From Streptomyces alboflavus (GTDB lineage: Bacteria > Actinomycetota > Actinomycetes > Streptomycetales > Streptomycetaceae), in contig NZ_JNXT01000074.1 in assembly GCF_000716675.1 (NCBI RefSeq), positions 1 to 36,310 on the forward strand: a stretch of 36,310 nt of DNA, given 5' to 3'. Below are positions 24,561 through 32,957 of this stretch, piece by piece. Under the pieces are notes generated by a model, which did not search any database, was not told the origin of the DNA, and saw only the letters and a program-made list of their open reading frames with translations. Position 1 is the first letter of the stretch. Each line of letters opens with the position of its first letter. Position numbers and translations under genes: made by a program.

Positions 24561-25529
24561 CTACCTGCGGCCCAGCGCCCGCTTCAGCCGCTTGCCCGAC
24601 GGCGACTCGTCCAGCGTCTTCCACAGCTTCGCCGAGCTGGTGGACGTGTAGACGCCGGGAGCGCCCTGGTCGCCGCAGCCGTCGCCGTAGGAGACGACGC
24701 CGATCTGGATCGGGTCCTGGCGGCCGGGCACGGTGCGGAAGATGGGGCCGCCGCTGTCGCCCTGGCAGGAGTCCTTGCCCTCGACGCCGGCGCAGAAGTT
24801 GACCTTGGAGCTGTAGCCGTCGTAGCTGACCTTGCACTCGTTGTGCGAGAGGATCGGCACCTTGACCTGGCGGAGGCGGTCCGGGGTGTGGGTCATCGCG
24901 GTGTCCGTGTTGCCCCAGCCCGCGACGGTGGCCTTCTGGCCGGGGCGCAGCAGCGAGTCGGTGCCCTGGGTGGGCAGCTTGACCGGGCTGATGCCGCGGA
25001 CCGGCTTGTCGAGCTGGATGAAGGCGACGTCGTAGGCCTCCTGGCCCTTGAGGTAGCGGGGGTGCACGACGATGCTGCCCCGGCTGCCGGTTCCCTTCGT
25101 CTTGGCGTTGCGTATCTGGCCCTGCCCGCTCTTGGAGAGGACCGTACGGCCGACGGCGACCTGCACGGTCTTCGCCTTGACGGGCTTGCCCGCGTCGTCG
25201 ACGAGGCAGTGCGCGGCCGTCATGACGACGTCCGGTGCGATGAGGCTGCCGCCGCAGAACTGGCGGTCGAAGGCGCTGCCGGAGCCCTTCTCCAGGACGG
25301 CCACCATGAACGGGTAGGCGTCGTTGGAGACTTCGGTGCCGCCGATGATCGCGTTGGCGGCGGGCGCACTGGTCGCCATGAGCGCGAGGGCGGTCGCGGC
25401 CGTCGCGGAGGCGAGGGCGGCGCGGGGAGCGCGGGAGGTGCGGGACGCGCGGCTCGTGCTGGTGGTGTCCGCGGCCGCGCGGGCGGTGCGGGAAGGGCGG
25501 GAAGTGCCGGAAGGAAAGGAAAGTCTCAT
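24561..25529 (-). CDS. Secreted trypsin-like serine protease (S1)
   Basis: This is a 322-residue pre-protein. A long Ser/Thr/Arg-rich n-region and a hydrophobic core (ASATAATALALMATSAPA) end in ANA at residue 60, followed directly by IIGGTEV, the mature S1 N-terminus. The catalytic triad is visible: His in MTAAHC (about 107), Asp in YDVAFIQL (about 168), Ser in SCQGDSGGP (about 258). The Asp six residues before the Ser (DSCQGDS) predicts trypsin-like Arg/Lys specificity. Six Cys are seen around the AAHC, SCQG and YGDGCG regions. The chosen ATG at 25529 gives the normal signal peptide, but its ribosome site is weak. It acts outside the cell. Confidence 0.92.
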   Translation of the reverse strand: MRLSFPSGTSRPSRTARAAADTTSTSRASRTSRAPRAALASATAATALALMATSAPAANAIIGGTEVSNDAYPFMVAVLEKGSGSAFDRQFCGGSLIAPDVVMTAAHCLVDDAGKPVKAKTVQVAVGRTVLSKSGQGQIRNAKTKGTGSRGSIVVHPRYLKGQEAYDVAFIQLDKPVRGISPVKLPTQGTDSLLRPGQKATVAGWGNTDTAMTHTPDRLRQVKVPILSHNECKVSYDGYSSKVNFCAGVEGKDSCQGDSGGPIFRTVPGRQDPIQIGVVSYGDGCGDQGAPGVYTSTSSAKLWKTLDESPSGKRLKRALGRR

Positions 25530-26245
25530 GGGGGTTGAATTTCTCTTTCGGTGGATTTGTTGAGTTGTGCAGCGCCTTGTGAAGCCGGTACGGGACCTGC
25601 GTGTGTGGAGATTCGGGCGCCGCAGAGGGAGAGGGCGTCGCGCGAGAGTGGGTTCATCCCGTCGCACAGTTCTCTCCGCAATGGTTCGAGCAAGTCGGAT
25701 AGTTCGGTCATGTCGCCCTGTCGACCGGCCTGCCCCGCAAATTTGTGCGGAGGTTCTGGGGAGGTGTGGCGATCGTCCGGTGCCTCCGGCCGCGCGCCGC
25801 GGTGACCTGCCCGCTCCGCCTCACGTTCCGCTCAGAGCCCCGGGAACCGCTCCCGTCCCTCCTCGCGTCGTTCTGATGGCTGACGGAGGGGCATACGGGG
25901 TGCGGCGGGGCGAGTGGGGCGGGGGATTCCGGTGGCGGGATGTCGTCGCCCGAAAGGGTTATGCGCAAAGCGAGTTGGTTCGCAGTCGCATACGAAGGTG
26001 TCTTGGCGTACTCCCGGCGTGACGTCGGAACCAAGGGGCCCATATTGCGCGTGAATAACGATGAAGCGCCTGAGCTTCGCGATCCATAACGCGCCTTGAG
26101 GGGCTTATGTGCTGCTGATACGGTGCGATGGCTTGACACCGCGCCTGGGGCTGACGGGCCGATGGAACCCCGGCCGAGGCGTATGCGAGTCGCATCTGGG
26201 TGTCTCACATGACGGATTTTTCTGGGTCGTACGGGGAGCGGTTGC
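25530..26245. other. Long intergenic region upstream of the Tad operon
   Basis: These 716 bases hold no convincing gene: frames on both strands lack family patterns and ribosome sites. It should contain the protease promoter (minus) and the Tad operon promoter (plus). Seen here are TTGACA at 26133-26138 without a matching -10; a 13-base dyad ATGCGA-G-TCGCAT at 26183-26195; and AGTCGCAT followed by GGTGTCT at both 25984-26003 and 26188-26205. GC is lower than in neighbouring genes. Confidence 0.6.
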
Positions 26246-26971
26246 GTGAAGATCCAAGAGCGTACGGGGGCGGGCAACAACCGTTCCGCCGTGTCGGCTC
26301 CGGCGGGCGTCGGTGAGCGCCTTCCCACTGCGCCTCGCGAGCGCAAACCGGCGCTGGCCGCTCTGGCCGTCCTGCTCATCCTGGTCGGCGCGCTCGGGGC
26401 GACGGTGCTCGTGCTGCGCGCGGGCGACCGGGTCGAGGTCGTCAAGGTGACGAAGCGGATCGCGCCGGGCGAATCGGTCACCAAGGACAACTCGACCTCG
26501 GTGATGGTCGCGGCGGACTCGGACGTGCACTACGTCAAGTACTCCAAGCTCGGCGCGCTGTCGAAGCTCAAGGCCAAGACCACCCTCTACCCGGGCACGG
26601 TCGTCGTGGGCGAGATGTTCGACGACAAGGGCGGCCTCCCCAGCGGGAAGGCCTCCGTGGGGCTGTCCCTGAAGGAGGGGCAGTACCCCTCCACGCTCCA
26701 GCAGGGCGACACCGTCGCCCTCTACCGCGTCGCCGCCAACGGCTCGTCCAGCTCCAACGACGACAAGGGCACCGGCGGCAGCTCCTCCGGCCGCACCCTG
26801 CTGGTCCCGGACGCCCGCGTCGGCGCCGTGAACAACAAGTCGGACAGCACCATCAGCACCGGCAACCTCAGCATCACCGTCCTCGTCGACAACGACGATG
26901 TCGCCGCGGTCACCAGTGCCGCGTCGCTCGGTGAGGTTGCCGTGGCGGTCGTCCCCGGCACCGGCAACTAG
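26246..26971 (+). CDS. CpaB/RcpC-like Flp pilus assembly protein
   Basis: This 241-residue protein has a short cytoplasmic head, one membrane anchor (about 36-58, LAALAVLLILVGALGATVLVL) and an extracytoplasmic SAF domain (VEVVKVTKRIAPGESVTKDNSTSV, LYPGTVVVGEMFDD) followed by a beta domain with a Ser/Gly-rich insert. This is the CpaB/RcpC layout, which stabilises the Tad pilus channel. It is the first gene of the Tad operon; GTG 26246 follows GGGGAG by seven bases. The gap to tadZ is 17 bases, so the two are co-transcribed. Confidence 0.82.
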   Translation: MKIQERTGAGNNRSAVSAPAGVGERLPTAPRERKPALAALAVLLILVGALGATVLVLRAGDRVEVVKVTKRIAPGESVTKDNSTSVMVAADSDVHYVKYSKLGALSKLKAKTTLYPGTVVVGEMFDDKGGLPSGKASVGLSLKEGQYPSTLQQGDTVALYRVAANGSSSSNDDKGTGGSSSGRTLLVPDARVGAVNNKSDSTISTGNLSITVLVDNDDVAAVTSAASLGEVAVAVVPGTGN

Positions 26972-26988
26972 AGGCGAGTAGAGGAGAC

Positions 26989-27840
26989 ATGGCTCTCATC
27001 GCTCTCGCCGCAGACAAGGGCTCCCCCGGCGTCACCACCGCGGCCGTCGCGCTCGCGGCGGTGTGGCCCCGGCGGGTCCTGGTCGCGGAGACCGATCCCG
27101 CGGGCGGCGACCTCGTCTACCGCAGCGCCGCCGCGCACGGCGGCCCGCTCAACCCGAACACCGGCATGCTGTCCATCGCCGCGACCGCGCGCCGCGGCCT
27201 CGTCCCCGACCAACTCTGGGACCACACCCAGCCGTTGTCCGGCGGCCTCGAAGTGCTCGTCGGCCTCGGCATCTCCGAGCAGGCCGCCGGGCTCGTCGGG
27301 ATCTGGCCGACGCTCGGGCGCGCCTTCGCCCAGCTCGCCGACTCCCCGCAGGCCCCGGCCGACGTCATAGCCGACTGCGGGCGCATCGCCGGGGACAGCC
27401 CGGCCATCGAGCTGTTCCCGCACGCCAACCTGGTCCTGCTGATCTCGCGTACGGAGCCGGAGGCCATCGCCCGGGTCCGGGACCGGGCCGCCGCGCTGTC
27501 CGCGAAGCTGCACGGCGGCCCGCGCGGCGCCGCCACCCTCGCCACCCCGCTCATCGGCGTCGTCCTGATCGCCGACCCGGGCAACTCCGGCAAACTGGTG
27601 CACCAGGTCAACGAGATGCTGATGGCCGCGCAGACCGGCGCCCGCGTCGTCGGCACCCTCGCCGACGACCCGGCGGGCGCCGACCAGCTGGCCGGGCGCA
27701 AGCGCGGACGGCTCGACAAGTCGATGCTGATCCGCTCGGCCCGCAAGGTGACCGTCGACCTGTACCAGCAGTACGGCGCGGCCTGGAGCAATCCGGTCGC
27801 AGGCCCGGCCGCGGGCCCGACGGCGGGTGCCGGGCGATGA
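26989..27840 (+). CDS. TadZ/CpaE-like MinD-ParA family protein
   Basis: This 283-residue protein belongs to the ParA/MinD ATPase superfamily and localises Tad machinery in other bacteria. The N-terminal strand leads to a strongly altered Walker A loop, DKGSPGVTT (residues 9-17): the usual GK-T Lys is Val, though the early signature Lys remains (position 10). ETDPAGGD follows as the Walker A-prime equivalent. It may bind but not hydrolyse ATP, as seen for atypical TadZ proteins. It has no receiver domain, unlike some CpaE. The stop overlaps the tadA start as ATGA, so they are translationally coupled. Confidence 0.8.
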   Translation: MALIALAADKGSPGVTTAAVALAAVWPRRVLVAETDPAGGDLVYRSAAAHGGPLNPNTGMLSIAATARRGLVPDQLWDHTQPLSGGLEVLVGLGISEQAAGLVGIWPTLGRAFAQLADSPQAPADVIADCGRIAGDSPAIELFPHANLVLLISRTEPEAIARVRDRAAALSAKLHGGPRGAATLATPLIGVVLIADPGNSGKLVHQVNEMLMAAQTGARVVGTLADDPAGADQLAGRKRGRLDKSMLIRSARKVTVDLYQQYGAAWSNPVAGPAAGPTAGAGR

Positions 27841-29144
27841 GCGCCGTCGACCACCAGCTGGTGAAGCGGTTCCGGCAGGACGCCGGTGACCGCATCGCCG
27901 AGCAGCGCCGCCTCGACCAGGTCTCCGGCGTCACGCCGATGACCAGCGAGGACGAGCGGCAGTACGCCCGCGCCGTGATCGCGCAGATCCTGGAGGAGTA
28001 CGCCCGCGGCGAGATCAACGCCGGGCGCACCCCGCTGGACGCCGAGACCGAGGAGCAGTACGCGGCCGCCGTGCACGCCGCGCTCTTCGGCGTCGGCCGC
28101 CTCCAGCCGCTCCTGGACGACCCCGAGGTCGAGAACATCGACATCAACGGCTGCGACCAGGTCTTCGTCGGGTACGCCGACGGGCGCGAGGCCAAGGCCG
28201 AGCCGGTCGCCGAGACCGACGAGGAGCTGATCGAGCTCATCCAGATCCTCGGCGCCTACTCCGGGCTTTCGTCGCGGCCCTTCGACTCCGCCAACCCCCA
28301 GCTCGACCTGCGCCTGCCCGACGGCTCCCGGCTCTCGGCCGTGATGGACGTGGCCCGGCGGCCCGCCCTGTCGATCCGTCGCGCGCGCATGGGCAAGGTG
28401 TTCATGTCCGACCTGGTCGGGAACGGGACGCTCACGCCGGACGTCGCGCACTTCCTGGCCTGCGCCGTGCGGGCGCGCAAGAACATCATGATCGCCGGGG
28501 CCACGAACGCCGGGAAGACCACGCTCCTGCGCGCCCTCGCCAACGAGATCCCGCCGCACGAGCGCCTCATCACCGTCGAGCGCGCCCTGGAGCTCGGCCT
28601 CGACACGTTCGCCGATCTGCACCCCAACGTGGTGGCGTTCGAGGAGCGCCTTCCCAACTCCGAGGGACAGGGCCAGATATCCATGGCGGAACTGGTCCGC
28701 CGGTCCCTGCGCATGAACCCCTCCCGCGTCATCGTCGGTGAGGTCCTCGGCGACGAGATCGTGACGATGCTGAACGCGATGTCCCAGGGCAACGACGGCT
28801 CGCTCTCCACGATCCACGCCAACAGCTCCAGCGAGGTCTTCAACAGGATCTCGACGTACGCGCTCCAGGCCTCCGAGCGGCTGCCCATCGAGGCCAGCCA
28901 GATGCTCGTCGCGGGCGCCGTCAACTTCGTCGTCTTCATCCAGCGGCGCAACAACTACCAGACCGGCGGCAAGCTCCAGCGCATGGTGACCTCCGTCCGC
29001 GAGGTCAACGGCGTCGACGGCCGGGTGCTCTCCAGCGAGGTCTTCGCGGAGGCGCCGGACGGCCGGATCGTGCCGCACGCGCCGATCGCCTGCATGGACG
29101 ACCTCGCCGCATTCGGCTACCGGCCCGCCGGGCAATGGGGGTGA
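27837..29144 (+). CDS. tadA: TadA/CpaF secretion ATPase
   Basis: This 435-residue hexameric traffic ATPase powers assembly of the Flp pilus. It has an N-terminal helical domain with LLDDPEVENIDINGCDQVFV, typical of CpaF, then Walker A GATNAGKT (about 221-228), Asp box, Walker B IVGEVLGDE (about 298-306) and His box GSLSTIHAN (about 321-329). All catalytic motifs are intact. The start ATG overlaps the tadZ stop by four bases. The tadB gene follows after 7 bases. Flp-type pili are anchored in the membrane and used for adhesion or surface contact; in Streptomyces their role is little known. Confidence 0.93.
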   Translation: MSAVDHQLVKRFRQDAGDRIAEQRRLDQVSGVTPMTSEDERQYARAVIAQILEEYARGEINAGRTPLDAETEEQYAAAVHAALFGVGRLQPLLDDPEVENIDINGCDQVFVGYADGREAKAEPVAETDEELIELIQILGAYSGLSSRPFDSANPQLDLRLPDGSRLSAVMDVARRPALSIRRARMGKVFMSDLVGNGTLTPDVAHFLACAVRARKNIMIAGATNAGKTTLLRALANEIPPHERLITVERALELGLDTFADLHPNVVAFEERLPNSEGQGQISMAELVRRSLRMNPSRVIVGEVLGDEIVTMLNAMSQGNDGSLSTIHANSSSEVFNRISTYALQASERLPIEASQMLVAGAVNFVVFIQRRNNYQTGGKLQRMVTSVREVNGVDGRVLSSEVFAEAPDGRIVPHAPIACMDDLAAFGYRPAGQWG

Positions 29145-29151
29145 GCACGAC

Positions 29152-30168
29152 ATGAACGCACTCGGCTCCATGGGCGGCGTCTTCTCGCTGCCCGTCCTCT
29201 ACGGCCTCGCCTGCGGTGTCGCCGTCGGCGGCGGACTCGCGCTGCTGCTCGTCGCGATCCGCGGACTGCCCGTCAAGGCGGCCCACGAGAAGCAGCGCGC
29301 CAGCCAGCGGATGAACGAGCTGGTCCGCTTCGTCGGGCAGCGCGGCTCCCTCGCCATCGGCGTCGGCCTGGTCGTGCTGCTGCTCACGCGCTGGGCGGTG
29401 GCCGGCATCGCGTCCGGCGTCCTCGTCTTCTTCTGGGACAAGCTGTTCGGCGGCGCCGCCGAGGAGCGGCTCCAGATGAAGCGGGTCGAGGCGCTCGCCG
29501 CCTGGACCGAGTCGCTGCGCGACACCATCGCGGGCGCGGTCGGCCTGGAGCAGGCCATCCCGGCGTCCGCGCGGGCCGCGGCGCCCGTCCTGCGGCCGCA
29601 CCTCGACGCCCTCGTCGACCGGCTCCGGGCACGCACCCCGCTGCCCGAGGCCCTTCAGGTCCTCGCCGACGAGATCGACGACGCCTCGGCCGACATCATC
29701 GTCGCGGCGCTCATCCTCAACGCCAAGCTGCGCGGCCCCGGCCTGCGCCAGGTCCTCGGCGCGCTCGCCAAGTCGGCGCGCGAGGAGGTCGACATGCGCC
29801 AGCGCGTGATGGCGCAGCGCGCCTCGACCCGGCGCTCGGTGCAGATCGTCGTCGCCGTCTCCATCGCCTTCGTACTCGGACTCTCGATCTTCAACCGCGA
29901 GTTCGTGTCGCCGTACAGCACGCCCGTCGGGCAGCTCGTGCTCGCCTGCGTGTGCGGCCTGTTCGCGCTCGGCTTCTGGTGGCTGCGCAAGCTGTCGACG
30001 GTCGAGACGCCGGACCGCTTCCTCGTCCGTGACGAGCCGGGTGTGCAGTTCGTACGTCCCCGGGGCCCGGGCGGCGCGCCGCTGCCCGGCGCCGTGGGCC
30101 CCGAGGGCGCGCCGGGACAGCAGCCGCTGCCGCCGCACACCAACTCCACCGAGGGGGTACGCCGGTGA
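29152..30168 (+). CDS. tadB: TadB-like inner membrane platform protein
   Basis: This 338-residue protein has membrane segments near the N-terminus (about 10-35 and 64-88) and near 240-285. A cytoplasmic T2SS-F helical bundle lies between them (AAWTESLRDTIAGAVGLEQAIPASAR, LILNAKLRGPGLRQVLGALAKSAREE). A Pro/Gly-rich tail ends the protein. It should form the membrane platform with TadC. The stop TGA overlaps the next GTG start, so TadB and TadC are coupled in translation. Confidence 0.85.
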   Translation: MNALGSMGGVFSLPVLYGLACGVAVGGGLALLLVAIRGLPVKAAHEKQRASQRMNELVRFVGQRGSLAIGVGLVVLLLTRWAVAGIASGVLVFFWDKLFGGAAEERLQMKRVEALAAWTESLRDTIAGAVGLEQAIPASARAAAPVLRPHLDALVDRLRARTPLPEALQVLADEIDDASADIIVAALILNAKLRGPGLRQVLGALAKSAREEVDMRQRVMAQRASTRRSVQIVVAVSIAFVLGLSIFNREFVSPYSTPVGQLVLACVCGLFALGFWWLRKLSTVETPDRFLVRDEPGVQFVRPRGPGGAPLPGAVGPEGAPGQQPLPPHTNSTEGVRR

Positions 30169-31094
30169 ACCTGACCATGCCGATCGTCATCGGCGCGACG
30201 CTGGGCCTCGGCATCTTCGCCCTCGTCCGCGCGCTGATGCCGTCCAAGCGCTCCGCGGTGGCCACGGTCGCCCGGATCGACGCGATGCGGGCACGCGGAG
30301 CGGCATACGAGTCCTCGCACCGCGCCGCGGACGCCGAGGAGACCGGGCGGCTCGGTTCGCTGCGCGCCCGGGTGGGCGCGCGGGCCGCCGAGTTCTACGT
30401 CCAGCAGGGCTGGGAGCTGCGGTCGCTGCGGGCCGACCTGGCGGTGCTCGACCGGAGCTGGGAGAAGTTCCTGGCGACGAAGGTGCTGCTCGCGGCCACC
30501 GGCGTCTTCTTCGGCCCGTTCCTGTTCGCGATCATCTGGACCCTCGGCTTCGGCCGCAGCCCCATCATCCCGGTGTGGCTGGCGCTGATGTTCGGGGTGC
30601 TCTTCTTCTTCCTGCCCGACCTCGAAGTACGCAGGGACGCGCAGGAGAAGCGGCGTGACCTGCGGCGCGTCATCGGCGCCTATCTGGACCTGGTCTCCAT
30701 GAGCCTCGCGGGCGGCCGCGGCCTGCCCGAGGCGCTGATGGCGGCGGCCGAGGTGTCGGACGGCTGGGCGACGCAACGTATCCGCAACGCCCTGTCGGAC
30801 GCCCGCATCACCGGCATCAGCCAGTGGCAGGCGCTCGGTTCGCTCGGCGAGCAGCTGGGCGTCGAAGAGCTCAAGGACCTCTCCGCGTCGCTCGCCCTGG
30901 TCGCGGACGACGGCGCGAAGGTGCGCGAGTCGCTCGCCTCCCGCGCCGAGACGATGCGCCACCGCGAGCTCGCCGAGATCGAGGGCAGCGCGGGCGAGAA
31001 GTCACAGTCGATGCTGGTGGCACAGCTGTTGCTGTGTGCGGGATTCCTGGTGTTCCTCATCTTTCCGGCGGCGATGCGCGTGTTCCAGGCCTGA
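30165..31094 (+). CDS. tadC: TadC-like inner membrane platform protein
   Basis: This 309-residue T2SS-F protein has a first membrane segment at 1-22, a pair near 105-150, a cytoplasmic helical bundle (DLRRVIGAYLDLVSMSLAGGRGLPEALMAAAE, LKDLSASLALVADDGAKVRESL) and a final segment near the C-terminus (VAQLLLCAGFLVFLIFPAAM). It pairs with TadB as the pilus platform. GTG 30165 overlaps the tadB stop by four bases. A 92-base gap with a good ribosome site then precedes the pilin gene. Confidence 0.86.
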   Translation: MNLTMPIVIGATLGLGIFALVRALMPSKRSAVATVARIDAMRARGAAYESSHRAADAEETGRLGSLRARVGARAAEFYVQQGWELRSLRADLAVLDRSWEKFLATKVLLAATGVFFGPFLFAIIWTLGFGRSPIIPVWLALMFGVLFFFLPDLEVRRDAQEKRRDLRRVIGAYLDLVSMSLAGGRGLPEALMAAAEVSDGWATQRIRNALSDARITGISQWQALGSLGEQLGVEELKDLSASLALVADDGAKVRESLASRAETMRHRELAEIEGSAGEKSQSMLVAQLLLCAGFLVFLIFPAAMRVFQA

Positions 31095-31186
31095 ACCCCG
31101 AGCCCGGCGACGGGGGACCTGTCGCACGCGGCTCCACAGACCCGTACATCCCCCCACACACTCTGTTTTCGAGAGGACAACTCACC

Positions 31187-31438
31187 ATGAACGGACGGAA
31201 CTTCAGCACCGGCATCCCGGCGGTCGACTTCCTCGTGACCTTCCTGCAGGGCCGCGTGCAGCGCGCCCGCTCCGGCGAGCTCGACCGCGGCGCGTCCGCC
31301 GTCGAGTGGGTGATCATCTCGGCGGTCGTCGTGGCGATCGTCGGCGTGGTCGCCGCGATCATCAACAACGCGCTCAAGGGCGGCGCCGACAAGGTCAGCG
31401 ACTGCATCGAGGGCGCCGACGCCAGCAAGACCTGCTGA
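31187..31438 (+). CDS. Flp-type prepilin
   Basis: This is an 83-residue prepilin. A leader of about 36 residues ends in Gly (ELDRG), followed by ASAVEWVIISAVVVAIVGVVAAI. Gly at -1, Glu at +5 and an aromatic next to it form the Flp/TadE prepilin-peptidase (TadV) cleavage and methylation motif, with the hydrophobic helix that packs the pilus core. Two Cys near the C-terminus (SDCIEGADASKTC) could form a disulfide loop. The ATG at 31187 follows GAGAGGA by nine bases, the strongest ribosome site in the cluster, fitting the most abundant product. No prepilin peptidase gene is in the window. Confidence 0.85.
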   Translation: MNGRNFSTGIPAVDFLVTFLQGRVQRARSGELDRGASAVEWVIISAVVVAIVGVVAAIINNALKGGADKVSDCIEGADASKTC

Positions 31439-31457
31439 CCGGACGGCTGTAGCTGAC

Positions 31458-31940
31458 ATGAGGGACGACGGGGGCGGGAGCGGGCGAGGGGTGAGCCGCG
31501 ACCGGATGCCGGGATTCGTGCGCCGAAGAGTGGAGGCCGCCTCCACCCGCGGCGAATCCGGCATGACCGCGATCGAGTTCGTGCTGCTCACCCCGGTCCT
31601 CTTCTTCCTGATCTTCGCGACGGTGCAGTTCGCGCTGTACTTCTTCGCGGACCACGTGGCCCAGGCCGCGGCCCAGGCGGGCGCGCGCAAGGCCCGCGCC
31701 ACGGCCGACGAGAACCCGGGCGGCTGGCGGGGCGAGGCGACCGACGTCGTCGACGCCTACATCCGCCAGCTCGGGCCGAAGCTCGTCCTCGGCCCCGACG
31801 TGAAGACGCTCCAGCCGGAGCAGAACACGGTCGGCGTGGAGATCACGGCCGACGTGCCGTCGGTGTTCCCGGGGCTCGACCTCCAGGTGCACGCGCAGTC
31901 GTCGGGGCCGGTGGAGCGGTTCGTCGAGGAGGAAGGGTGA
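31458..31940 (+). CDS. TadE-like pseudopilin
   Basis: This 160-residue protein has an N-terminal stretch with a processing site ESG-MTAIEF followed by a hydrophobic helix (VLLTPVLFFLIFATVQFALYFF). A 100-residue extracellular part contains AAAQAGARKARATADENPG, the TadE block. It is likely a minor pilin. The upstream part before RRRVEAAST is poorly conserved, so translation may instead begin at GTG 31491. Its stop overlaps the next start (TGATG). Confidence 0.83.
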   Translation: MRDDGGGSGRGVSRDRMPGFVRRRVEAASTRGESGMTAIEFVLLTPVLFFLIFATVQFALYFFADHVAQAAAQAGARKARATADENPGGWRGEATDVVDAYIRQLGPKLVLGPDVKTLQPEQNTVGVEITADVPSVFPGLDLQVHAQSSGPVERFVEEEG

Positions 31941-32380
31941 TGCGGGGGGTGTCGCGTACACGGGGACTCTCGGGCGACCGGGGGCTTTCGGGGGATCGGG
32001 GGCTCTCGACCGTCGAAGTCGTCATCCTGGCGCCGGTGATGATCCTCTTCATCCTGGTCCTGGTGGCCTTCGGGCAGCTCGTCGACGGCCGGGGGGCCAT
32101 CGACGGGGCGGCCCGCGACGCCGCCCGCGCGGGCTCCATCCAGAAGGACCAGGGCACGGCGATGGCCGAGGCGCGCAAGGCGGCCAAGGCCGACCTGGAG
32201 GACGTCTGCTCGGGGCCCGTCCACGTCGTCCAGAAGAGCGCGGGCTTCGAGCCGGACACGCTCTTCACGGTCGAGGTGAGCTGCGAGGTGCGGGGCCTGG
32301 AGATGCTCGGCCTGGACATTCCGACGACGCTGGAGGCGAGCTTCAGCTCCCCGCTGGATCCGTACCGGAGGTCGGCGTGA
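31940..32380 (+). CDS. Second TadE-like pseudopilin
   Basis: This 146-residue protein starts with a repeat of GLSGDR-type units and then GLSTVEVVILAPVMILFILVLVAFGQ, again a Gly, Glu +5 and hydrophobic helix as in TadE/prepilin processing. ARDAARAGSIQKDQG in the extracellular part matches the TadE family. Two Cys (VCSG, SCEV) probably form a disulfide. ATG 31940 sits on the previous stop with AGGAGG just upstream; a GTG one codon earlier is possible. The stop overlaps the next start by four bases. Confidence 0.8.
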   Translation: MRGVSRTRGLSGDRGLSGDRGLSTVEVVILAPVMILFILVLVAFGQLVDGRGAIDGAARDAARAGSIQKDQGTAMAEARKAAKADLEDVCSGPVHVVQKSAGFEPDTLFTVEVSCEVRGLEMLGLDIPTTLEASFSSPLDPYRRSA

Positions 32381-32844
32381 ACGCGGCATGCGCGTGGGTA
32401 CGCGCCGTGGTGGACGCCCGCCGGGCGCGTCTGGACGACCGGGGCTCGGGCGCGGGCGCCGTCATCGTCTTCGCGCTGGTCTTCCTCACCCTGTCCGCGT
32501 TCGTGATCGACGGCGGCCTGTCCATCTCCAAGCGCGAACGCGCCGCCGACATCGCCGAACAGGCCGCACGGTACGCCGCGCAGGACCTCGACACCGAGGG
32601 CCTGTACGAGGGCGCGAAGGGCGCCCCCATCAACTACGAGAACTGCGACGCCCGGGTCAAGAAGTTCGCCCGCGAGATGGGCCTGACCGGCCCGGACGTG
32701 GCCGCCACCCACTGCGTCAGCGCCACCGCCGAACAGGTCGAGGTCGAGGTCGAGATGACCTACAGCCCGGTCTTCACCGGGATGTTCTTCGGCGGTGACG
32801 TGACGGTGCACGGGCGGGCGGCGGCGGAGAACGAGATCGGATAG
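32377..32844 (+). CDS. TadG-like pilus protein
   Basis: This 155-residue protein has DDRGSGAGAVIVFALVFLTLSAFVIDGG near the N-terminus, the TadG (pilus assembly, DUF2134-like) pattern where a hydrophobic helix is followed by an Asp-Gly-Gly turn, then SKRERAADIAEQAARYAAQDL. The extracellular part of about 90 residues has two Cys. It is the last of the Tad genes. The coding frame continues past its TAG into a repeat of pentapeptide units (see 32851-32946). Confidence 0.82.
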   Translation: MNAACAWVRAVVDARRARLDDRGSGAGAVIVFALVFLTLSAFVIDGGLSISKRERAADIAEQAARYAAQDLDTEGLYEGAKGAPINYENCDARVKKFAREMGLTGPDVAATHCVSATAEQVEVEVEMTYSPVFTGMFFGGDVTVHGRAAAENEIG

Positions 32845-32850
32845 ACGGCT

Positions 32851-32946
32851 GCCGAGCCGGTGACCGCCGAGCCGGTGACTGCCGGGCCGGTGACTGCCGG
32901 GCCGGTGACCGCCGGGCAGGCGGCTGCCGAGCCGGTGGCCGCCGAG
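32851..32946. repeat. 15-bp tandem repeat x6, in frame with tadG
   Basis: Six units of GCCGAGCCGGTGACC with a few substitutions begin 6 bases after the tadG stop. Read in the tadG frame they spell A(E/G)PVT pentapeptides, and the frame stays open to a stop at 32986. They may be the remains of a longer TadG C-terminus cut by the TAG, or a non-coding expansion. Confidence 0.75.
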
Positions 32947-32948
32947 AG

Positions 32949-32957
32949 TTATCCACA
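32949..32957 (+). promoter_or_regulatory. DnaA-box-like sequence TTATCCACA
   Basis: A perfect match to the general DnaA box is found in the intergenic region before the LysM/BTAD gene. It is single, so it is not an origin; a chance match or DnaA-responsive site are both possible. Confidence 0.3.

Noticed and set aside
26133..26138. TTGACA upstream of the Tad operon
   Set aside because: No matching -10 downstream, so not called as a promoter.
25959..26195. Small minus-strand frame in the Tad upstream region
   Set aside because: No ribosome site, no family pattern, and atypical codon use.
32949..32957. Replication origin at the DnaA box
   Set aside because: A single box without clustering or flanking dnaA/dnaN genes cannot be an origin.
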